The notes under the pieces were generated by a model that ran no database searches, was not told the origin of the DNA, and worked only from the letters and a program-made list of their open reading frames with translations. From Aculops lycopersici (lineage: Eukaryota; Arthropoda; Arachnida; Trombidiformes; Eriophyidae), in contig WNKI01000002.1 of assembly GCA_015350385.1 (NCBI GenBank), forward strand, positions 4,458,057 to 4,522,056: a stretch of DNA of 64,000 nucleotides. Direction: 5' to 3'. The position numbers and the translations under genes were made by a program. This document shows, piece after piece, positions 30,801-42,993 of the stretch; position 1 is the first letter of the stretch, and each line of letters starts with the position of its first letter.

Positions 30801-33800
30801 TGTGAGAAGGGAAACCACGAGGAAGTCTCTAGGACGCTTTCCATCCATCGCTACAAACTTGTGTAGCAAAGTTAATTTCCTATTCCTCGGTCGAAGCAAC
30901 GGAGCAGTACAGTGCAGATATAGTGGTGAGCTGATCTCTTTGTCTTCCCCTCCTTCCACCTGACGTAGATTATCCATCTTCCAAGTGCCAATGGAATGAG
31001 CAAGCGAGAAGCTCGGACGCCAAGAGAATGAGTACAAGTTAAGTCTTTGTAGATGTTGGTTGTGGTTTGTGTCGATGTGTAGGTTGCCATTCTCATCGTT
31101 GCCACTACCAAACTTGCTCACCTGGCTGGCGTAGCGACAGCAACAAATTTGCATATTCCAACAGTATCTCCGTCCCTCTTCTTCTCTCGCTCTGCTGTCT
31201 TCCTGCGTCCTGTTCAGTTGCTGCCAATATTGCTCACTGTTCAACAAGAACAACAACCGAGACGTCGGGTAAGCCACTGACGACTCAGACTTCGACTACG
31301 TTGAGCCGAAACAAACTTGAACTTGAAATAGTATCCTCCTGTCTTCCTTCCTTTTACTCGCTAGTCAGCAAACTTCATCGCTTTACCATGAACCTCCGTC
31401 GACATTTACCTGGTGCTTGTGGTTGCCTTTCTTAGATTTCCTTCCATTTTTTTCTACATTTGCCACGGCTGAATTGGTTCGCTTAGGTTGCTTCACGTCA
31501 GTAGTGTTGCAAAATCATCAACCTACTAGTATAGTCATGCGCTATGGCAAACGTTTCTCGGGCTTTATTAGTTAGTTGCGGTTCCTTCAATCGCGAACAC
31601 CACCTGACTAACTAGTAAGTAAAATTCCGTTCGCTTAGCGAGGGCGCAAGACAGATGAGAAATAATTGAAAATCAATCACACAAAATAGAAACAAACAAA
31701 GTTTCCTCCTTTTTTGCTACCTTACTCATTGCTCAAGTTTTTCAACCAAGTTCACGAATTACCTATTACTTCTTGTTCTTGAGCTGCGCCAAATCCCAAG
31801 AGTGTGTTCACCTGTACTGCCTCGTCTGTTGCTAACTTGTCTGTGACGACCAAGTTCCCAGTCTAGCGGTTGTAGTTGCCATCCTCGAGTTGGTTAGATT
31901 TTCTACAATAAGCGCGCTTTTGGCTTAGTCTTGGGCTAGCATTCGAAGACAATATGAATCTAACAGTCGCAATATCGTCAGGTTGGACAACTAACTTATA
32001 TATCCTCTATATGTTGCCAAGAGTATTAGTTGTTTTGCCAGTTTACCTGCACCAGCCACTTGTAGCAGCTAGGACAGTCAACCACTACTGCTATTTTGAA
32101 TATTGTTGGTGGCTTCAAATTAAACCTGCAATCCTGGAGGTTCGCTAATCTACAAGCACCACCACTAGTTGTTGCAGTAAATTGAAGTTGTTTCGAGTCA
32201 ACAAACAGAAACAACAATGAGAGAATGCAAACCTCGAGTTTACCTGAGGCATGAATCTGATTTAAATCAGGCACACGACCATCGATTGTGTGGTATTTTA
32301 GGCGAAGTTTTTTTGGGGGAACTCTGATGAGAGAGACAATGCTCGTGCGAGTTTGAGAAAAACTTAACTTCAAACTTTGTGCCCATTTGACCAAAACTGA
32401 TGTCGAGTGTTGGGTGAAGATGAATATTTATCTTGACTCCTTCGGGAATTGTAGAGGTTGTTATCCATTGTGCTTATGTTGAATGTTGATATTTACTTGG
32501 ACAAATAACCACTTTAAAGTTAGGACTACCACAACGATGATGATGAGCTCCGAATACCTCACTTGAATGGCTACATTGTACTCGGGGTCTTTAAAAAGAA
32601 AGAAGAGAAGTTATGGCCGTAACTGTAAGCAGATGATTAATAATTTGAATCGTTTCTCCATCGATTGGGTTTTGTTTGTTTGTTTGTTTGCATTCGATTT
32701 TTCTCTAGTTCTTCTCCTTCTTGGAGTTTTGCCCCTCGATGAATCTGACTTGTTTGCAGAATTCCATACTCATTTGTGTCCATTTGACTTTTAGCTTTTC
32801 AAATGTGGTAAATCCATTCAAGCAATTGACCTTTTTGAGGAGGTTAATACTAATAGAACCAGTCAACGTGAAGTGGATTTTATATAAATCTAGTCTCTAA
32901 ACAAACAAAGATGAGATAAGCAGATTTGGGCCTCGAGTCGAGTGAGTCAATCAATTTGCAGCAACTGTTTGCTTAACTTTTGGAGTGAATCCTGTTTCAA
33001 ACCTTTCAAACCAATGAGATTGACGGGTGCTCACACTTAATATCAAGTGTGTAAATATGAATGATATCGTATAAATCTTCCAGAACAAATAGTCTAAAAG
33101 TCGCGATATAATCCTAAGCCCAAGGTATGGACAACGGGCGGGAGATTAATTGACTTTCACGTGTTGCGTATAGAATCTCCTGCTCACCAGGGGCTAGAAA
33201 GTTCTCTGGGTGAGTGAACAAAAAGTCGCAACTTTTACGTCGCCCGTGTTATCCATTGGGACGTTTGCCAACAGATCTGGAGTTATACTTTTCGACCCAA
33301 CAAATTGTTTTGACAGATAAGAAAAAGAGGAATGAGGGATATTTTTGCAACTCCTAGTATCGAAGATTAAATGAGCCAACCAGTCAGCCTAATATAAGAG
33401 AGAGGGAAAAGTTTGACTCATTAAATTTAATTAATGATTGCGGAAGGACACCAACGTGAGACCTCGGCTAGCGTTGATTGTTTGCTAGCACTAGAACCAA
33501 GCAGGACTAAATCCTGTTTTGTCAACGACAAAAGAAAAGACGACATGTGCAAAGAGAATATAGCTCACAATAGACAAGTAGAAGAAGACAGTATGGAACC
33601 ATAAGTAAATAGACTGACAAACACAGAGCCAAGCTAGAGTTAGGGAACCGTTAGGATAGAAAAGAGCAAAAAATCCTTTCATCCTTATGAAATGGAGAGC
33701 AGAAAAAATAGCAACTTTATCGGAGTGAAGAAAAACTAGATTTCTAACTACTGGATTAAGGATAACTACCATATAAAGAATGCCAACTAGATATCTCCCA

Positions 33801-36800
33801 GTCTTCCGCTCAATTATACATTCGCCCATCTAATGAGCAGTCGAGCGCCCATGTCATTAGAGATCAAAGGGGTTGAGGTTAAAAACTCAGCACAACATTC
33901 TGCTTGTTTTTGTCCCAATGAAGATTCACGACGGATTCCTTCCGCTCCAGGAACACTTGGAGATGAGCGATATCAGCATATATTCTTGCCTGCTCTTGTT
34001 ATCATTGTAACTTGCATCTTTGGATATGCCTTCTACGTTACCACAGGAACAATTTGGTGGTTCAGTTGATAATTTTATTATGCAAATGACTCACAAATCC
34101 ATCGATCAAGTTGCGACGATAGCTGAATGGAGTTTATTCTGGGCTGATGATGATATTTATGATGCAACGGCTCTTTATGATCGTAATCTTGATCCAGCGC
34201 TCAGAGCAACTAGCTCGCTAGTTGCTACTGTTACTAGTCTATTCATGAACTCGGAAGTCCAATGCACACCAAGATTCTTAGTATCTATATTGGATTTGGC
34301 TTATATCGAAGTTGCAAATGATATTAGAAGTCAATTGGATTCCTGACAACATAGTAGTGAATAAATGCGAGCAAAGTCCAATTCAAGAGCCACGAAGTAT
34401 TATCTATTCTGGACTCGATGGTGACGCAACTACTAGCACAGACACTAGTAGCAACCGCATCATTTAAACTAGCTGCAATGTTGGCCGACCAGAGATCTGC
34501 AAATGATTTTAATTTAAACTCTCATCAATCTTTCCTCGTTTCGAAGCTAGATGGCCACATTGCGAAGGAGGAGGAGGAGAGGAAAGATAGGGAAGGTTGA
34601 GCTTATCGTCGGGTCGTTTAAAGTTGGCAATAGTTAAAACAACAGCATAGATTTGTTCGAGATTCGCGAGGAGAACTTACAAAAGAGATGGAATACAAAT
34701 GAATGTCTCTCAATCCACGGAGAGTCAACGGAAGAGGAGGGAGAAGAAGTGGACCACGAACGGCAGTGGTAGTTGTTGCTGTTGTGATGGTGGTGGCAAA
34801 CGAAGGCAAAAAACAAGATTTATCGTTAGTGCGATTCCACCAAATCCATTGCGAATCCAACAAAAGCAGCCATCGTTCACAGCAACAACAACAGCAATAG
34901 CAACAACCACACGGCACATCGGAGCAACCACCGAGCAACAAATTTGATCGCAACGCTCAAATCGTTACTTACTGAAGCTCGATGGTAGAAGTCCATGCTA
35001 AACAAGCGACTAAATTGAGTTCGAACTCGAAGATGTAGCCGGTGAGCTCTACCACTTAACAGCTTCTTCTCGTTTGGTCGGTTGAAATAAGCAGTTGTTA
35101 CGTTTTCAATGCTGAACTTGGCAACCGATTTAACTCTGAATCACTCACTCACTAGCTTGTATGCAACTACTGCCGCTGTTGCAGTTGATCCACCTGAAAC
35201 TCAAAACTCGTCCTCTGGTCGCTTGTAGTTCGACTATTGGATGCTGATCATTCGACACTAGTCCTTCGATGAGCAAGCAACTCAAATTGGCCAGTCAACC
35301 TGCAAGCGATCGCCTTAGTCAACGTCTTCGGTTGTCCACAAGGAAAAAGGCTGACTACGATTACTACGAGGAGCGGAGCCAGCAAATCGAGTTAAGTTGG
35401 TGATTTCTAATCCGGCGAACCAGCAAATTAGTTGGTCGTTGTAGTGAACACGAAAATTACGACGGCGACGATGATTTTATTTCGTCTAGTTTGCTTGTGA
35501 TCGGCTTCAGAAACTCGAGTCAATAGAAAGGCGAGGATTGGATTAGTGTACCACTGGTCTTACGTAACTTGGAGTCGTCGTCAGTGGACTCGAGTCGTTT
35601 ATGAGTTTCTTTGGATCGTTCAACGTCAAACGCATGAGCATAAGTCAGACGCTCAGTCAATTTGATGATGTAGTCAATCGATGGCTATGCTAATCAGATA
35701 ATCAGATTTAACTCTACTCCTATGGACCAGACGGCAAAGCTTTTAGTTTTGCCCAAATAAGCGAGCTGCAAATTACCGCCAACCACGCCCCCTTTTCAAC
35801 ACCCAACTCATCATACATGTAAGGAGCCAATTTGTGAGTTACGGTGATTGGATTTGGCGAGTAACTAAATCCAAACTGGCAAAAGTCAGTTTATGTTTTC
35901 TGAGGAAGTGTAAATCCATGGACGACAACTAGGATTACAACACACAACAGCAACAACAATCTGACTTGAACATTTGCCAGGAGTTCCGAGGAGTTACGCA
36001 ACCTAAAAGCGGAAGCACAGCCACAGCCACAACCACCACCACTACCACCGGGCACAGTTTTAGATGGCAACTCAATCAAAGAGAGTCTCAATGGCCAAGG
36101 AGGAGGAGGATGGTGGTGGCCACCTAAGCCACTGGCCGTCCCTCCTCTTTTTCTCCATGTCAAATGCTTACAAATGAATGAATTGCAACCAAGAGGAAAG
36201 CGAAAGGATCCGTCAGAATGACTCTTCGCCATGAGATAGTTTTCTTCTTGCTTGAGCTGCCTGTCATTAATCGTGATTTATGACTAGCCTATGAATTGAG
36301 TGAAGATTGGAGATCAGGGCGATTGAAGTGCGAGTACAATGGATCGCGCGACGAAGTTAGATCAAGACACCTGTTAAAAAGTAGTCAGAGTATCCAGCAA
36401 TCTGTATTGTTCTGGCCTCTTGCTTCTGGCGACTTATGTTTGATCTCAACTTTAACTGCTGCTGCTACTACTACTGCTTATCTGGCAGACAGCAAAGATT
36501 GAACTAGCAAAAACATGAATTGGACTCTGGACGGCCTTAGCCTAGTGTCCAGGAAAAAAAAGATAAAAGTTAGCGATAATTTCGATTAGATTAGACTCAA
36601 TAATACCCCAAAGCTGCCGACCGAGTAATGCGAGCGATTCAACGGCTTCCGTTCAATCGTTCCCTTTTTCCGACGAAAATTATGCACCTGCCACTTGAAA
36701 ATATCAATTGATTTCCCTACCAACCAACTCAAAAACTAACCATCTTCTCTCGTTCTCCTCCTCCTCCTATAATCCACTACACCAACATACAACTACACAA

Positions 36801-39800
36801 ATGCACATCATCATCACTTCAAAACGATCAACGGACAACCTGGCGATGCAATCATTAACTATAGGCGAGAAGCCATTTCAATGCGAATTCGAGGGCTGTG
36901 ATCGGCGTTTTGCCAATAGTTCGGACAGAAAGAAGCACTCGCATGTGCACACTAGTGATAAGCCCTACAACTGCAAGGTCAGGGGCTGCGACAAGAGCTA
37001 TACTCATCCATCGTCATTGCGTAAACACATGAAAGTTCACGGCGAGGGTCTGGACCCGAGCGAGCTGAAGTCGGACGCTTCCGATTTGTCGAGTGGTGGC
37101 GAGGATGAGGACGAGCACGAGGGAGCCAGCGATTCGGAGTTGGACCAAGAGGAGGAGAGTGGTGGCATTAACGAGAACGAACAGGTACAGGTTGGCGGAG
37201 GTCATAAGCGACGCATAAAGCGGAGGGCTAATTACAACAAGCTTCGCGTTACTGCGGCGGTAGTGGCGGCCGCGGCAACGGCAGCGCGCAATAGGTCAAC
37301 AGTAAACGGAAGTGACGGCGACCAGGACGACGAGGAAGAGGATGAAGACGAGGAGGAGGAGGAGGACGATATGGAGCACACTGCCAATTATCACGTGCTA
37401 GTGTCGCCATCGCTCGAGATTAAACGCGAGTACTCACCTGAGCAGACGGGCGACGGGAAGCGGCCTTTCTCCAGGCGCGAGTCAGGAGCGCCGGCCAAGC
37501 GGGCGACCAAGAGGAGCAAGACTTCCGGTGGCTTGGCCGCAGTCGAGGGTAAACGTGCAAGAGGCAACAAGTCGCAGAAGATGATGATGCAACAGCAGAT
37601 TGACAGCGTTTCTCCGAGTCAACTGATGACCGACCAATCAACTGGCATCAATTTGGCCATGCAGTCGGACTCGCTGGCCATCAGCCATCACCAACAGCAA
37701 TCGCAACACCATCAACAGATCCATCAGCACCAGCAATCGATGTCACAACACCAACCGCCAACACACCTGAGCTCCTACTACCCCTACGCCGCGCGTCACT
37801 ACAACAATGGAACTTACGGCTCTTCAAATACTGCGAGCCAACAGCAGCACCAACACCAACAACTCAGCTCGCCAACCAATAGAATGTGCAACCAAATCTC
37901 GACAACCACCACCGGCGCCAACACAACCGCTGCTTCTCACTCGCCGACTACCAACCAATATGGACGCAACCACAGCCAACACGCTTATTCCATTCAAACA
38001 CACCACCACCAACAACAACAACAACAGCAACTACAGGTTGCTGCCAAGTTGAATTCCAATCTAGCGCCTCACCTGCAACAGCAGCAACAACACAATCAAC
38101 ACAACCAGCAGCACAACCAGCTGAGCAGTCCGTCGGACGGACACGCGACGCAAGGCACCTCGCCTTCGTCTTCGTCGACGGCAACCACATCGACCATAAG
38201 CGATTGGTAAGTACTTACAACATGCAACGTTAACTTGCCCCCTCTCCTGTGCTTCTACTTTCTCTTACCTGACCATTCGATTGAGAGATCTGATGGCAAG
38301 GTAAACTTTGCTTGCCCCTCCCACTTACACGCGATTTGTTTGCCCGGCGCTCGGCTCACCCGGGCATCGGGTTTGCAGGTGAGCTGAACCACCGCCGCCA
38401 ATTAATTATGGCGCCGCAGCGTCTAGCACCGCCAGTTGAATTTTTCCTCTCGCTTAAACTTGAACAGAATCTTAATTGCAAGCAATTAGAGGCATTTAGT
38501 GGAGAGATTGGAAATCTTTCGCGAAGTGACACACGACGAGTTGGGTCAAAAGTTACGTCTACATTTTCCAACAATATCCGCAATCCTCACTTATTTACTC
38601 AACGCCCTCGTTGCTTTTATAATACACACAAGAACCAAAGCAGCCACTTGTTGTTTCTGCTGATGCTGCTGCTGTTATGCTACAGTTGCGACAAAAAGTT
38701 TAAGAATGATTCATTCATTCACATCAATTCACCTATTCGTTTCCCGTCGCAAAACTTGCCGCTTCTCTCTTTGGTCTTGCTAGTGAGAAAATTCGAGAGA
38801 AGAAAAAGAAGACTTTCACTCTCTTGCTACACTTGCTAACGAGAGTAATGAAATTGAAGCGCTCAAAAGTTTTCAAGTGCTCGCTCCATTTACCTGTCGA
38901 CATACCAGCGGTTAAAAACTGAGAGCCATAAACTAAACAGACTGATTTTAGTTGCTGAAACGCGGGGCTAGAAATTGTTAAACGATTTTTTCTCAATAAA
39001 ATTCCAACGATGGAGGACTCATTGAAGAGTTCTCATTCGAAAGTCGCTCACAACTTGGTGGTGGTGGTGCCGCTGCAGCTGGATTTCGTTTTTCGAAAGT
39101 ACAGAAGCTCAGTGTTGGATAGTCAGTGATAAAAATGATAATAAATCTCCTCTACTCAACTTGCGGCTGCTCTTCTCCTCGAGGCAATCTCGACCCTCCG
39201 GTTGAGCAAATCCTCGACGAGTCCTTGAGGCATTCAGTTGGCCAACCGAAAGCTCACCGCACAACAACAACAAGTGGTTGCCGCTGATGCAAGGTCTACT
39301 AAGATTGCACAACCACTCGTTGTAGTCTAGATGCAACTATCTTGACTGCAACCTTCACTCATTATAGGCCTCAAGTTGGATTAGTCGAAATCGAGGGGCA
39401 GCGAGTTTTTGCTGCAACATGAGCAACTTCCGATGCTCATGTTGATGCTGTTGGCTTTGTTTGGCTGCAATTTTTTTTAAATTTGGATGAAAAATTAATG
39501 GGCGAGACTAAATTCTTCCTCATCCTCCACTTGAGCTTCGCTGCAAGTTCGATTCATCTCTATGCTGACTCGCTAACTGACGCTCATGTCGCGACAGCAA
39601 CCACTGCGCGCCCATTGATAAGCTACAGTTCGCATAGAAGTTGCAACATTCAAAGTAGCATTAGCGGGGATGATTCCAGCTGCAACTTGTGTAATTACAA
39701 TTTGTTTCAAGCCCCCAACTGGCAGCCATCTATTGGTGGTAGAGTGAAAGTGAGATGAGCCGGCCAGTGAGTCGCGACACTCTTTTGGTTTACTTGTTCT

Positions 39801-42800
39801 CCATTTAACTTGCGCGAAAATTCTATGCTCTTCATAGGCACAGGTGCCAAACAACGTGCAGTTTGTTTGTAGAGGAGTCGCAACGTTGACTGGAGGTTGA
39901 GTTGAGTCGAGTCGAGTCGAATCGAATTTTGGATTAGTGAATAGTTTCAATAGGTCGGTCAACTAATACCTGTTGTCTGACTGCCGAATAGTGCGCGAGC
40001 ACTTTGGTCCAGTTGCCTCTGGATGGAATTTTGATTGTTTTTTCCGTTGCGTCAGTCAGTTGAACTCGAAAAAGCTCGAGTGTTCTCGCATTTATGTCCA
40101 TCGGTTTGCCCGTTGATCTGCTGATCTGTTGGCCATTTGGTTCGCTTTGGTAGCACTAGTTTTGGTATTAGTAGGAGAAGTAGCGAGCCGACATTGTGGT
40201 TTTGCGGTTTGTAAAGGCGATAAATGTTGCGAGAGTCAGCAGTCAGTCAGGTAGTCGGTCGGTGGCTCATGTTGCGCGAGCTTGTGCAGATTGAACAAGT
40301 AGTTTTTTAACAACCATTTCGTCGATTACGTTTGTCTGGAATGTGCGCAAAACTTGCACCGAGGCAAAAGAAATGGCGGCAACCGAAACGGCGATAAACA
40401 AGAGCAACTTGTTGCAAGTTCTCGTCTCTCCTCCTGCTAAATCGTAAGCTAGGTTTCAGGTAGCTTGCTTGGCTCAGGTGAATTAAATCAGAGAGCTAGC
40501 GTTAGTAAAGCTTGGAGCTTGGATTGTAGAAAAGGCGAGCTCTTTCTCGCCTCGATTAACACACAACAACCTAGATGATGACGTCGACCAAGCGAGCGAG
40601 CGAGCCACCACCACGATGATGTTTACGGCAATGATGATGATGATGATGGGGATTCACAAAGGAGATCAATTTGAGATCAATAAAATTAAGCGCCGCCAGA
40701 GGAGAGTGCAATGGTAGAGGTAATAGGAGTTATTGTAACAGAAGTAGGGGCAGAGATGGCGGCAATGGGAAAAGATATAAAAGAGAGAAAAAATTTCCTC
40801 TTTGGTTGGTGTTCTCACAAATGGTCCTAGCGAGTTATCACTTGGTATTATGTGCTGCCTTATGTGCTGACCACTTTGAAGCGAGAGAAAGCATCACCAC
40901 TTTGCCATAGAGAACAGAGAGACCGAGAGGGAAATCTTACAAATGGCGCAACTAATCATCCTGGTAAATTTAGTTGTCGTCGTGATTTTCAAATTTTACT
41001 CCTTATTCTTCACTCAACGTTAGACCACACTCACTGCTTTTGTTCTGCTCCTACGACCACCAATAATAAGGTGAAGAGTTTTCTCTTTTTATCCTCTCGC
41101 TTGAAGCTCTAGCCAAATTTAAGTGTTCAAATGGCTACGAGTTAGTTGAGTAGCAGCAAATGGGAAGCAATCAAACTTAAGCGCGCCAATCTGACCAGTC
41201 GATAGGTAAGCCAGGTGAGCCACACGCAGTTGGACTCGTAAAGATTTCCCTCCAAATACCTCACCTGTCCAGCGACAGCAACAGCGACAGCAACAGCAGC
41301 AGCAGTAGCGACGGCGGCCATTGCAACTGCCGCTGGTCTTCACCACATCCAATCTTCTTGCTCTTTGTCGATCATCATGGTCAAGTTTGCGGTTTTTACC
41401 TGCGACTAATTGGAGCAATAGAAGGGAATGTTTCCCTCCCGTTCGCTTCTTCTCTTGTTTATTATACAAAGTCACTCTTCCATTCGTTTGGTTGCTTGCG
41501 CGCGCTTCTCTCGATATCAAGTGGGATCATTTTCACAATTAGTAGTCGTGCAAGTGGCTACCAGAACTTGAAACTTGTATTTGTGGTTTAGAGAGCAAAG
41601 AAGGGGCGCATTCCAAAGGCGCACTTCACAAACATGAACCTGAACTTGAGTATCGTAGTTGTTGAGGAGCGCGAGGATGAAAATAAAGAATCGAATCGTG
41701 ACTGCCAATCAAAGGAATACTTTTCGTATCCAATTCGCTTATCTCAAACGTTCAGTTCGGTTGGCGCAACACAACAATGCGAAAAACAGACCAACCAGAT
41801 TATCACATAGCTCCACCACCACCACCATCACTCCATAGTCGACCACTTTTCAAATTCTCGAGGCTACCTGTCGATTATCGAAACCATAATAATGAACTGA
41901 GCCAATCGCTTCGAGGGATCATCTTCAACCACCCAATTCTCTGTCTGTCTGCGTTTATCTATTCGTTGCTGCACCCAAGTCAAGCTTTCAAAATCTAGTT
42001 GCCTCTCGAGTTCGATCGCAAAAGATCACGACTCGCAGGTACGGCGCCTGGAACTTTCTGCTCACAAACTAAATTAAAACATCACTTGCTCTTGCCGCTG
42101 AAAGAGTATGATGTTGATGATGATGCCTAAGAATCTACCCGATCATGTGTCATGCCGCCACCTGCTACAGTATACCTCTACGATCTAGTATATGAGAATG
42201 ATAGTAAAATCTAAGCAGCTCACTTGACCTGGGCGACATCATGATTATTATTATTTGCCCGCGCAACCAATTTCTAGCAGAAAACACTGTAGACTAGCGC
42301 TTAGTTGTTGGCCGCGGATCTGATATTGCGTCAATCAAGATGTCGGCGTGAGCTAGATACTCTTTCCAGTGTAAGTTTGCGTTTTAGTTCATGTGGTTGT
42401 TGTCGTCTACTGCTTATTACAATCAGGGGAGACGACACACAGTGGTTTAGTTTATGCAGAGCAAATAGTTTACCTAAAGCCAAACCAAGGAGCAGCACTC
42501 GCCTGTCAATCTCTGTGGCGTCATTCCGCCATCAAGACAGAGTTGGTTGTGGTAGCAGCAACCTCATTGTTTATGTAGTTCATAGGCCCACCACCAGCAG
42601 ACCAACTAACTGGTCGATGAGATTCCAACCTGTTTGCTGCTGATGATGATCAGATATCTGTGAAGCATTCAATGTCCGCTGCCAAATGTTAATTCAAAAA
42701 TGAATACCATTTTCCTCTCTCCCTCTCTCTCTNNNNNNNNNNNNNNNNNNNNCGTACGTACGTACGTACGTACGTACGTACGTACGTACGTACGTTACGT

Positions 42801-42899
42801 TACGTTACGTCGTACGTACGTACGTACGTAGTAGTACGTATACGTACGTACGTAGTACGTACGTACGTACGTACGTACTACGTACTACTACGTACTACG

Positions 42900-42993
<94 letters not shown>

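Larger units (their letters stand above)
22151..36864 (+). other. Zic intron 1 (14,714 bp)
   Basis: GTAAGT...CTATAG, phase 1, placed at the HTG/EK linker between fingers 3 and 4. Contents I can name: pentanucleotide arrays (about 23599-23650, 25212-25227), the AG/TACG microsatellite block with an assembly gap (24807-25077), CT runs (about 26853-26866), an (ATC)n run (about 27705-27726), a (GGA)n run (29405-29436), many CACCTG/CAGGTG sites, and a candidate nested gene (33833-34346). The rest is unassigned and is a likely home for enhancers. Confidence 0.9.

Noticed and set aside
33491..33829. 112-residue hydrophobic minus-strand frame diverging from the candidate nested gene
   Set aside because: Composition is explained by A-rich plus-strand sequence (TTT/TTC codons on the minus strand); no family and no poly(A) support.
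39546..39556. AGTTCGATTC, resembling a tRNA B box
   Set aside because: Flanks do not pair as a T arm and no acceptor stem or A box is found.
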